Shown here piece by piece: positions 1 to 6,311 of a stretch of DNA of 10,217 bases (the stretch's first letter is position 1; each line of letters starts with the position of its first letter). Below the pieces are notes generated by a model. It searched no databases. It saw only the letters and a list, made by a program, of their open reading frames with translations, and had not been told where the DNA came from. The translations under genes and the position numbers were made by a program. The stretch comes from DATKZB01 sp035528235 (GTDB taxonomy: Bacteria; Planctomycetota; Phycisphaerae; FEN-1346). Location: the NCBI GenBank assembly GCA_035528235.1, contig DATKZB010000250.1, positions 1 through 10,217 on the forward strand, in the 5' to 3' direction.

Positions 1-2
1 TG

Positions 3-407
3 GAGGCCACGTTGGGCCTGTTCTTCGACGAGTCGATGGCGATGCGCGAAATCCCCACGCTCGCCATGCTGTCGCGCAGCCCGGCCCAGATCGACGAGCA
101 GGCCGAGCGCATCGCCGCCGCCGTCCGCAGTCAGGTGGGCGGTGCGGCCGACGTCCAGGTCATCGACGGGTCCTCGCAGATGGGCAGCGGGTCGCTGCCG
201 ACGCAGAACCTGCCGACCCGGCTGGTGGCCCTGGCGCCGGCGTCCATGGCGCCCGACGACCTGGCGGCACGGCTGCGCCGCCACGCACCGCCCGTCTTCG
301 CGCGGATCCAGGACGACCGGGTCCTCGTCGATCCGCGGACGCTTCTGCCGGCCGACGAGGCGCCGCTCATCGAGGCCCTGGTGGCGGCGCTCGCCCCGAA
401 GCCATGA
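3..407 (+). CDS. selA: SelA, L-seryl-tRNA(Sec) selenium transferase, C-terminal part
   Basis: Partial: the 5' end lies outside the window and about 134 C-terminal residues remain, ending at a TGA stop. SelA is the PLP enzyme that converts Ser-tRNA(Sec) to Sec-tRNA(Sec) using selenophosphate. The visible part holds the family's C-terminal domain: an EATL helix near the edge, the IPTLAMLSRS segment (E. coli has KLPTLRLLTRS at the same place), and GSGSLPTQNLP, matching E. coli GSGSLPVDRLP. The end, with FARIQDDRVLVDPRTL, matches the small-domain strand GRIYDGRLWLDLR. The PLP lysine lies upstream and cannot be checked. The downstream neighbour 7 nt away is selB, the usual selAB order, which supports the call. 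The selA stop (TGAGGT) overlaps the likely ribosome binding site of selB, so the two are probably translationally coupled. Confidence 0.95.
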   Translation, partial: EATLGLFFDESMAMREIPTLAMLSRSPAQIDEQAERIAAAVRSQVGGAADVQVIDGSSQMGSGSLPTQNLPTRLVALAPASMAPDDLAARLRRHAPPVFARIQDDRVLVDPRTLLPADEAPLIEALVAALAPKP

Positions 408-414
408 GGTCCCC

Positions 415-2343
415 ATGACCGCCCCACAGGTCAACATCACGCTCGGCACCGCCGGCCACATCGACCACGGCAAGACCGCCCTCATCAAACTCCTGACCGG
501 CTGCGAGACCGACCGGCTGAAGGAAGAGATTGAGCGCGGCATGTCGATTGAACTGGGGTTCGCGCCGTGCACGATCGCCGACCTGGAGGTCGGCATCGTC
601 GACGTGCCCGGCCATGAGCACTTCATCAAGACCATGGTGGCCGGCGCCACCGGCATGGACGGCGTCATCTTCGTCGTGGCGGCCGACGACGGCATCATGC
701 CGCAGACCCGCGAACACCTCGACATCCTGACCCTTCTTGGCATCGAGCACGGTATCGTGGCCCTGACGAAGATCGACCGCGTGGACGCCGACCGCGTGGC
801 CCAGATACGCGACGACCTGGAGCTGTACCTGCGCGGCACGTTCCTGGAGGCGGCGCCCATCCTGCCCCTGTCGAACATCACCGGCGAGGGGCTCGACGCC
901 TTCCTCAAGGCCCTCCAAGCCCTGGTCCAATCGATCCACCCGAAGACCGTCGACGGTGTGTTCCGCCTGAACGTCGAGAAGACTTTCTCCATCAAGGGCA
1001 CCGGCACGGTGATTACGGGCATTCCCGTGGCGGGCGCGGCCAAGCTGGGCGACGAGGTCGTCCTGGTGCCGCAGGGCCTCACCGGGCGCATCACGAGCCT
1101 CCAGGTGTACGGCCGCACGGCCGAGACGGCCATGGCCGGCCAGTGCACCGCCGTCAACATCCGCCACTGGGAAGCCGGGTCCATCCGCCGCGGCGACACG
1201 CTGACGCGGCCGGGTTTCTTCGAGCCGGCCGAGTGGTACGTGTGCCAGTTGCGGCTACTGCCGCACGAGACGTTCGTCCTGAAGAACGCCGCCCAGGTCA
1301 AGTTCCACACGGGCACCTGCGAGGTACCCGCCAACGTGTACCTGATGCAGGGCGACCTGGTCCGGCCGCCGGCCGAGTGCCTGGTCCAGGTAAAGTGCGA
1401 GCAGCCGCTCGTGGCGGGGCCGGGCGACCGGTTCATCCTGCGGGCCGCCTCGCCGTCTATGACGGTCGGCGGCGGAATCATCGTCGAGGCGACGCCCCGG
1501 CGTCTAAAGCGGAACCAGCCCGGCCTCTACGAAGACCTGTTGGAGCGCGCGGCAGCCGTGCGGTCCGACGCCACGTTCGCCGAGTACTGCCTCCGGACGG
1601 CCGAGACCGTCGGCGTCGGCCTCAGCGACCTCGCCCACCGCGTCAAGACGCCCGTGGACCGGTTGCAGAGGCTCCTGGCGGACCTGTGCGCCGCCGGGCA
1701 GGCCGTCGCTCTGGCCCCCGGCCTGTACGCCCACCGCGACCAGGTGGCCGCGGCCGAGCAGCGGGTGCTCGCGGTGCTCAAGGACTTCCACGAGCAGTCG
1801 CCCGAGAGCCCGGGCCTGGACGCCGAGACCCTACTCGCCGCGGCCGCGCCCCTGTCGAAGACCGTCGTGGAGGGCTTGGTGGCGCGGCTCACGAAGGCTG
1901 GCCAGACGGCCGACCGCGGCGGCCGCCTCGCGCTGGCCGCGCACCGCCCCCAGGTGGCCGACAAGGACCGCGAGGTCATGGACCGGGTGGAGGCGACGCT
2001 GCGCGATGGCGGTTTCAGCCCGCCCCGGCCGGCCGAGGTCGCCGCGACGGCCCGACTCGGCACCGCCGAGGCCGACCGCATCCTGCGCCTGCTGGTCGAG
2101 CGGGGGCAACTGGTCCAGGTGGCGCCCGACCTGCTGTTTCACCGCGAGGCCGTGGACCGCGCACAACAGATTCTGGTGGATCACATCCGACGCGAAGGCC
2201 CCATGGAGAGCGTCAAGTTCAAGTACCTGCTCGAGACGACCCGCAAGTTCGCCATTCCGCTGCTGGATTACTTCGACCGCGTCGGAGTGACGCGGCCCGT
2301 CGGCCACACGCGCTACCTGCGCGCCGAGCACCGCCAGGGCTGA
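415..2343 (+). CDS. selB: SelB, selenocysteine-specific translation elongation factor
   Basis: SelB brings Sec-tRNA(Sec) to the ribosome at UGA codons marked by a SECIS hairpin. The product is 642 aa (E. coli SelB is 614). The N-terminal GTPase shows G1 GHIDHGKT (14-21), G3 DVPGH (63-67) and G4 TKID (117-120). It is followed by EF-Tu-like beta-barrel domains, including the KGTGTVITG signature of domain II. The C-terminal half is a chain of winged-helix domains. The last one carries FKYLLETTRKFAIPLLDYFD and then RVGVTR, closely matching the SECIS-binding WHD4 of known SelB proteins. The ATG at 415 is chosen because homology begins there (VNITLGTAGHIDHGK) and because GAGGT lies just upstream, overlapping the selA stop. 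The same frame stays open upstream to about 142, but that stretch overlaps selA in another frame and is an arginine-rich shadow. Confidence 0.98.
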   Translation: MTAPQVNITLGTAGHIDHGKTALIKLLTGCETDRLKEEIERGMSIELGFAPCTIADLEVGIVDVPGHEHFIKTMVAGATGMDGVIFVVAADDGIMPQTREHLDILTLLGIEHGIVALTKIDRVDADRVAQIRDDLELYLRGTFLEAAPILPLSNITGEGLDAFLKALQALVQSIHPKTVDGVFRLNVEKTFSIKGTGTVITGIPVAGAAKLGDEVVLVPQGLTGRITSLQVYGRTAETAMAGQCTAVNIRHWEAGSIRRGDTLTRPGFFEPAEWYVCQLRLLPHETFVLKNAAQVKFHTGTCEVPANVYLMQGDLVRPPAECLVQVKCEQPLVAGPGDRFILRAASPSMTVGGGIIVEATPRRLKRNQPGLYEDLLERAAAVRSDATFAEYCLRTAETVGVGLSDLAHRVKTPVDRLQRLLADLCAAGQAVALAPGLYAHRDQVAAAEQRVLAVLKDFHEQSPESPGLDAETLLAAAAPLSKTVVEGLVARLTKAGQTADRGGRLALAAHRPQVADKDREVMDRVEATLRDGGFSPPRPAEVAATARLGTAEADRILRLLVERGQLVQVAPDLLFHREAVDRAQQILVDHIRREGPMESVKFKYLLETTRKFAIPLLDYFDRVGVTRPVGHTRYLRAEHRQG

Positions 2344-2346
2344 GTG

Positions 2347-2374
2347 GTAGGGGCACGACATGTCGTGCCCCTAC
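2347..2374. repeat. 28 bp perfect palindrome after selB
   Basis: The half-site GTAGGGGCACGACA is followed directly by its exact reverse complement; the flanking bases (G/G) break the symmetry. It starts 4 nt after the selB stop, in the convergent gap. Short palindromes of the GTAGGGGC...GCCCCTAC type occur as dispersed repeats in many GC-rich genomes, so a REP-like element is the best guess. No T-run follows on either strand, so it is not a classic intrinsic terminator, though the RNA hairpin could protect the 3' end of selAB mRNA. Confidence 0.75.
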
Positions 2375-2419
2375 GAACACACGTCGGGGCCCATCGCGGC
2401 CCTTCCATGTGCCACAACC

Positions 2420-2462
2420 GGCAAGCGCCACGTCGCGTGGCGCGGGGGGGTTACTTGCCTCA
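2420..2462 (-). promoter_or_regulatory. Candidate bacterial SECIS hairpin at the UGA of the thioredoxin-like gene
   Basis: Read on the minus strand from the UGA (2462-2460): GGCAA (2459-2455) pairs with TTGCC (2424-2420). An 11 nt bulge containing the UAA stop and a C7 run lies on the 5' side only. The upper stem GCGCCACG (2443-2436) pairs with CGTGGCGC (2432-2425) around the 3 nt loop CGA. The loop begins 24 nt after the UGA and has G in position 2, which fits the general bacterial SECIS pattern (apical loop roughly 16-37 nt downstream, G near its start). No U-run follows, so it does not look like a terminator. The stem lies mostly beyond the true UAA stop, so it is under no coding constraint, yet it is perfect. 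Confidence 0.7.
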
Positions 2463-3452
2463 GCCATACTCCGTGCCCTGGACGCCGAAATCGATGGTCC
2501 CGGCCTCCAGTTTCAGCAGCCCTTCGACGGCCTCGGCCAGGTTGCGCCAGAGCGCCTTACCGCGGTAGCCGACGGTGCCGTCGGCGCCGAAGAGGACGAC
2601 CGTGGGCACGCTGTCCACCTTCCACTGTTCCTGCGTCGCGGTCGTCACGTCGTACAGGACGGGGGTGCCGGTGTCGCGCTGGCCGAAGAACTCGGCCACG
2701 GTGTCTTTCGGCTGGGCCAGGTTGACGAGCAGGCTGCTCACATCGCGCTTCGCCAGCGTCGCGGCCACTTGCGCCATGTCCTGCACCGCCATGCCGCTGA
2801 ACGGGCAACTCGTGTCCACAAAGACGGCCAGCAGGCCCTGCTTGCCCATGTAGGCCCGCAGGGGCTTGACGGCACCCGCCAGGTCGGGCAGGCGCGTCTC
2901 GTCGAGCAACTGCTGCATGGCCACGCGGGTGACGCCGAACAGGGGCGCCGCCGGACCGGGGTCGGCGGTCTCGCGGTCGAGGGTGTCGGCCCAGTCGCGG
3001 AGTTTATCGACGTCGGGCATCGGCCCGCGGTATCGCGTGTGAGCGAACTTGTCGACGAGCACGAACGTCGGTATGACCATCGCCTCGAAGGCCCGGCCCA
3101 CCGTCCCTGCCGCGTCATGGACCACGGGGAAGCCGGGCGCCTTGGCCGCGTAATAGGCCTCGACGGTCGCGGCGTCGGTCTCGGACTCGACCCGCAGGTA
3201 CACGAGGTCCTCGATCTCCTGGTCGCGATGAAGGGCGATGAGGCGGTCGAGGCCCGAATCGCTCAACACACACCCGATGAGGCCGAACTCGATAAGGGCC
3301 ACCTTGCCCTGGAGTCCCTGCTCTTTCAGGAAGTCGGCCGGGCTGGGTGCCGGCGCCTGGGAAGAGCATCCGGCCAGCAGGATGCCGGCCGCGGCCGCCA
3401 CGAGCGCCGCGACGGACGTGTGCGTCGCCATATGCCCTGAACGAATCGTCAT
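2451..3452 (-). CDS. Thioredoxin-like lipoprotein with probable C-terminal selenocysteine (UGA at 2462-2460 read as Sec)
   Basis: The protein has 333 aa if the UGA is decoded as Sec. The N-terminus is a lipoprotein signal: a hydrophobic run ending in LLAGC, lipid Cys29, so it probably sits on the outer face of a membrane. Two thioredoxin-like folds follow. The first has GLIGCVLS (Cys61, CxxS) and cis-Pro IPTFVLVD (Pro128). The second has VDTSCPFS (Cys216, CxxS) and VPTVVLFGADG (Pro283). Neither has a resolving Cys in its active site. The frame then reads T-E-Y-G, UGA, G-K, UAA, giving a penultimate-type tail EYG-U331-GK like the C-terminal Sec tail of animal thioredoxin reductase. A SECIS-like hairpin starts at the UGA. 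The ATG at 3452 is chosen because GAGGTGG lies at the right spacing; ATG 3431 is an alternative. It lies 37 nt after tRNA-Sec, so it is probably cotranscribed with selD-selC. The exact family is not recognised. Stopping at the UGA would lose only three residues. Confidence 0.8.
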
Positions 3453-3489
3453 TTGCCACCTCGGCCGGCAAGCGTGTCGCAGAAAAATA

Positions 3490-3583
3490 TGGCGGAGGCG
3501 AATGGGAATCGAACCCACCCGGCCCCGATTAGGACCGCACCGGTTTTGAAGACCGGGAGAGCCACCAGGCCCCTGTCACCTCC
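3490..3583 (-). tRNA. selC: tRNA-Sec (anticodon UCA)
   Basis: The 94 nt gene has encoded CCA. The acceptor stem has 8 bp (GGAGGTGA with TCGCCTCC, one G-U) and discriminator G, then CCA. The D-stem has 6 bp (GGGGCC/GGCTCT) with a 4 nt loop. The anticodon arm is CCGGT-CTTCAAA-ACCGG with anticodon TCA. A long variable arm (CGGTCC/GGGCCG) is followed by a 5 bp T-arm with TTCGATT loop. The 8+5 acceptor/T arrangement and the 6 bp D-stem are the hallmarks of bacterial tRNA-Sec. The first 8 nt (3583-3576) overlap the end of selD, including its UGA stop, so maturation of this tRNA cuts the selD message at its stop codon. Confidence 0.98.
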
Positions 3584-5288
3584 GCTCGGCACTGCGAATG
3601 CCCTCGTAGAACATCATAACCGGCGACCCGCCAAAGGCAATACCCATCCACGCCGCCTCGTCGATCTCGTCCTCCGAGAACCCCATCTGGCGGGCCTTCG
3701 CCAGGTGCGTCTTGACGCACGGCTCACACCGCGCCAGGACCGACAGGGCAATGGCCACGGCTTGTTTCGTGGCGGCGTCGAGCGCCCCGGGCTGGTTGGC
3801 GGCCTTCATGAACTCGCGGAACGCAGCCTTGGCCGTGCCCGCGCCCGTCGCGGCCACCGCGAGGCCCGTTCCATGACCCTCGGCACAGCAGGCGTCACCG
3901 GTGTCGTCCGCCATGGCATTCTCTTCTGCCGGAGTCTTGCAGCAGCACGCGGCCGCCGCATCGGCTTCGGGCACCGGCGGCGATGCCGCGTCGCCGTGCC
4001 GGCGACGGCTAAACTCCGCACCGCCGCGTTCGGGCCCCGCCTGCATGGCAGGCGCGGGAACCCTGCCCTTGGGCTCGGGTATGGGCCGCTCGCCCCGCGT
4101 CAGCAGGAACACGCGGCCGGTGCCCTTGCCGCGCACCCGGCCAACGACCGCCGCCTCGGCGACGCCGTCGTCGCGCAGGCGCCGCACGAAGGCCTCGGCG
4201 TCGCGGGCGGGCAGCGCGATGAGCAGGCCGCCGGAGGTCTGGGCGTCCATACACACGTCGACCATCGTCTGGCTGACGCCGTCGCCCGCCGTCACGGCGG
4301 CCGCGCACGACTCGCGGTTGCGTTCGACGGAACCGGGGATGATGCCCTCGGCGACGCACTCCAGAACGCCCGGCAACAGGGGCAGGTCGTCCCAGAGGAT
4401 CTCGACGTCGGTGCCGCTGCCGGCGGCCATCTCGGCCAGGTGCCCCATCAGGCCGAAGCCGGTCACGTCGGTGCAGCCGTGGGCGCCGACCTCGATCATG
4501 CGTTCGGCGGCCGTGCGGTTCAGGGCGGTCATCGAGCGGGCCGCGGCCTCCATCGCGCCGGGCGGCGCGCGGTCGATCTGCGACGCGAACGCCAGAATAC
4601 CCGTGCCCAAGGGCTTGGTCAGCACCAGGGCGTCGCCGGGACGGGCGCCCGCCCGCAGCGTCAGCCGCGAGGGCTCGATGACGCCCGTCACGGCGAAGCC
4701 GGCTTTGATTTCAGCGTCCTTGATGCTGTGACCGCCGATGACGGCCACGCCGGCCTCGGCCATCTTGTCGAGGCCGCCGCGAAGGATGTCGCGCAGCGCC
4801 GCGTCCGGCACCGTCCGGATGGGGAACCCGATGATCGAGAGGGCCGTCAGCGGCCGGCCGCCCATGGCATAAATGTCGCTGACCGAGTTGGCCGCCGCAA
4901 CCTGGCCGAACGTGTACGGGTCGTCCACCGACGGCGTGAAGACGTCGACCGTCTGGACGATGGCCGTGCGGTCGTCCAACTGGTAGACGCCGGCGTCGTC
5001 GCCGGCCGGGGCACCGACGAGCACCCGCGGGTCGTCGGGGAACTCCAGGCCCGCCAGCACCTGCTTGAGCGCCGCCAGATCGATCTTCGATGCGCAGCCG
5101 GCGCTGTCGACCAGCCGCGTCAGGCGGACCGGACCGTCCGGCACCGCCAGCCGCTCGCCCGCGCACAGGCAGACGTCGTGCCGGGTGAAGACGTCGCAGG
5201 GGCACGGCTTCTTGGGGTCGCAGATGCAGTGGCCCAGGCGTATCGACCGCTGCATGACGCGTTTGCGTTTTTCCAGGTCCTTGGCCAC
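3576..5288 (-). CDS. selD: SelD, selenide-water dikinase with Cys-rich N-terminal extension and C-terminal AhpD-like domain
   Basis: SelD makes selenophosphate from selenide and ATP, the selenium donor for SelA. The product is about 570 aa; usual SelD is about 350. Residues 1-50 are an extra N-terminal piece with three CxC pairs (HCIC, PCPC, CLC; Cys21/23, 29/31, 40/42). The core shows SAGCASKID (catalytic Cys65, Lys68), GDDAGVY near 97, GGHS, TDVTGFGLMGHL and DAQTSGGLL near 347. After a low-complexity linker with CCC and CC clusters comes a carboxymuconolactone decarboxylase/AhpD-like domain (about 470-570) with CEPC at 521-524 and His528, the usual CxxCxxxH. I chose GTG 5288 because GAGGTG lies just upstream at proper spacing; GTG 5294 overlaps that site. 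An internal ATG before MADDTGDACC could give a separate AhpD-like product, but its ribosome site is weak. The TGA stop lies inside tRNA-Sec. The second core Cys of E. coli SelD (GCGCK) is Ser here. Confidence 0.95.
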   Translation of the reverse strand: MAKDLEKRKRVMQRSIRLGHCICDPKKPCPCDVFTRHDVCLCAGERLAVPDGPVRLTRLVDSAGCASKIDLAALKQVLAGLEFPDDPRVLVGAPAGDDAGVYQLDDRTAIVQTVDVFTPSVDDPYTFGQVAAANSVSDIYAMGGRPLTALSIIGFPIRTVPDAALRDILRGGLDKMAEAGVAVIGGHSIKDAEIKAGFAVTGVIEPSRLTLRAGARPGDALVLTKPLGTGILAFASQIDRAPPGAMEAAARSMTALNRTAAERMIEVGAHGCTDVTGFGLMGHLAEMAAGSGTDVEILWDDLPLLPGVLECVAEGIIPGSVERNRESCAAAVTAGDGVSQTMVDVCMDAQTSGGLLIALPARDAEAFVRRLRDDGVAEAAVVGRVRGKGTGRVFLLTRGERPIPEPKGRVPAPAMQAGPERGGAEFSRRRHGDAASPPVPEADAAAACCCKTPAEENAMADDTGDACCAEGHGTGLAVAATGAGTAKAAFREFMKAANQPGALDAATKQAVAIALSVLARCEPCVKTHLAKARQMGFSEDEIDEAAWMGIAFGGSPVMMFYEGIRSAERR

Positions 5289-5300
5289 TGTCACCTCGCG

Positions 5301-5452
5301 CCTAGTGCTACTTTGTCAACTTGGCATGGGCCCCCTGGGCGCCCGCGCGGTGGCCTTCCCAGGCCACCGCGAGTTGGCACAGGGCAACCTGTCGCGGCGG
5401 CCTAGGAAGGCCGCCGCGCACGGTGGCGACAAGTTGACAAGGTAGCATTAGG
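5301..5452. repeat. 152 bp MITE-like element with 23 bp terminal inverted repeats and two internal hairpins
   Basis: The left end 5301-5323 (begins CCTAGTGCTACTTTGTC) and right end 5430-5452 are inverted repeats matching at 21 of 23 positions. Inside are two perfect 11 bp hairpins with 4 nt loops: 5346-5371 (CGCGGTGGCCT arms) and 5393-5418 (CGCGGCGGCCT arms). The two hairpins resemble each other strongly when one is reversed. The whole can fold into a cloverleaf. No coding frame is supported. It lies 13 nt upstream of the selD start, so it covers selD's leader or promoter region. I see no convincing target-site duplication. From 5453 to 5530 there is only a weak 7 bp stem (5480-5486 with 5495-5501). 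Confidence 0.75.
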
Positions 5453-5530
5453 AAGCGTGCGGCACTCGCCGTTGCCCGGCTGCCTGCTCGAAGCCAGGCA
5501 GGACGGTATCGCGGGTCGCGTGCCCGGTTC

Positions 5531-5572
5531 AAGAAAAAAGGCAGGAGAGGAACCGTATCGTCCTCTCCTGCC
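5531..5572 (-). terminator. Intrinsic terminator of the secreted selenoprotein gene
   Basis: On the minus strand a 12 bp perfect stem, GGCAGGAGAGGA with TCCTCTCCTGCC, encloses a 9 nt loop and is followed by TTTTTTCTT. It begins 22 nt after the downstream TGA (5597-5595), but about 148 nt after the in-frame UGA at 5723-5721. That distance supports the longer reading frame as the real gene end. It also separates this gene from selD. Confidence 0.9.
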
Positions 5573-5594
5573 GGATGCTCACGTGTCGGGAGCC

Positions 5595-6260
5595 TCAGTC
5601 GATCGAGTCCCAGACCTCCTCGGCCTTCACCTCGAAGGGCCCGAGCGTTGCCGAGACCCGCACCTGGAACTTCCCTTTGAACGTTGAGGGTACTCGCCAC
5701 GAGTACCGGCAGGTGCCGCCTCAGCCATACTCGAACTTGCCCTGCGATAACACGCCCCCCTTCTCGTCGCGGATCTGGACCTCCGGGGGCGGCACTTTCG
5801 TGAGGCCCTTCATGACGGTGGCGGGATTGTACGACTCGCCGGCCTTACCGAGGATCGACAGGCCCACGGTAACGACCTTGCCGCCGGCGGCGTTCGCCTT
5901 GCCGACGGACGCCTTCAGCACGAGCGGTGCCCCGGCCTCGACCGAGGACAACTTGCCCTCGGTCACGTCGATGGTGGCCAGTTTGCCGAACGGGCCGCTC
6001 GACTTGATGGTCCACACCTGCGGCTTGCCCTTGCCGGGGGCCTGTGCGCCACATGTAATCTGGGCGGGCTTGTAGGTGTCCGCCGGAAGCGGGACCTCCC
6101 GGCCGTTCGGCACCGGGACCGCCTTCCCGTCAATCTTGAGTTCCAGAAGGACTCCGGGCGTAGCCACCTTGAGCGTACCGGTCGGCTTCGTGGCCGACTG
6201 CACCGTGAAGGCAGCACCCAGACACACCAGCACCGTTACCAACAGGGAGAGGCGCTTCAT
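5595..6260 (-). CDS. Secreted selenoprotein candidate of unknown family (UGA at 5723-5721 read as Sec180)
   Basis: The product has 221 aa with UGA read as Sec, or 179 aa if it stops there. A signal peptide (KR, then LSLLVTVLVCLGAAF, probable cut after VQSA) points to export. The mature part is rich in beta-type segments and has one free Cys (Cys70) before the UGA. The frame then continues as FEYG-U-GGTCRYSWRVPSTF and runs 41 residues to TGA 5597-5595. The extension looks like real protein (FKGKFQVRVSATLGPFEV, alternating hydrophobics), not noise. Sec180 and Cys184 form a UxxxC pair. A SECIS-like hairpin starts at the UGA, and the terminator follows the second stop closely. The start is secure: AAGGAGG lies 7 nt before ATG 6260, with a good promoter further up. 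I do not recognise the family. The predicted chemistry is thiol/selenol redox in the envelope, by inference only. Confidence 0.85.
5685..5723 (-). promoter_or_regulatory. Candidate bacterial SECIS hairpin in the secreted selenoprotein gene
   Basis: Minus strand from the UGA: TGAG (5723-5720) pairs with CTCA (5688-5685). A 12 nt bulge lies on the 5' side only. The upper stem GGTACTCG (5707-5700) pairs with CGAGTACC (5696-5689) around the loop TGG. The loop starts 21 nt after the UGA and has G at position 2, as expected for bacterial SECIS. The stem uses codons that are uncommon in this GC-rich DNA (TAC TCG TGG CGA GTA CCC TCA), consistent with selection on RNA shape. The layout matches the hairpin at 2420-2462. 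Confidence 0.75.
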
Positions 6261-6311
6261 GATAGGGCCTCCTTGGCCTAGACACTCACCCTAATGCAAC
6301 CATAGTATAGT

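Noticed and set aside
142..414. In-frame upstream extension of selB.
   Set aside because: It overlaps selA in another frame, is arginine/tryptophan-rich, and SelB homology and the ribosome site both point to ATG 415.
2420..2450. The hairpin after the thioredoxin-like gene as an intrinsic terminator.
   Set aside because: No U-run follows the stem, and its lower stem includes the bases right after the UGA, upstream of the UAA stop. SECIS fits better.
3453..3578. The selD UGA could be read through, joining selD in frame with the thioredoxin-like gene across tRNA-Sec.
   Set aside because: The frame does stay open, but it would have to translate the tRNA gene. The lipoprotein has its own ribosome site and signal peptide, and no SECIS-like stem matching the other two is seen after this UGA.
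5313..5318. TTGACA on the minus strand inside the left inverted repeat as a -35 box for selD.
   Set aside because: At 17 nt spacing the -10 would fall on the selD ribosome binding site, so it cannot serve as that promoter.
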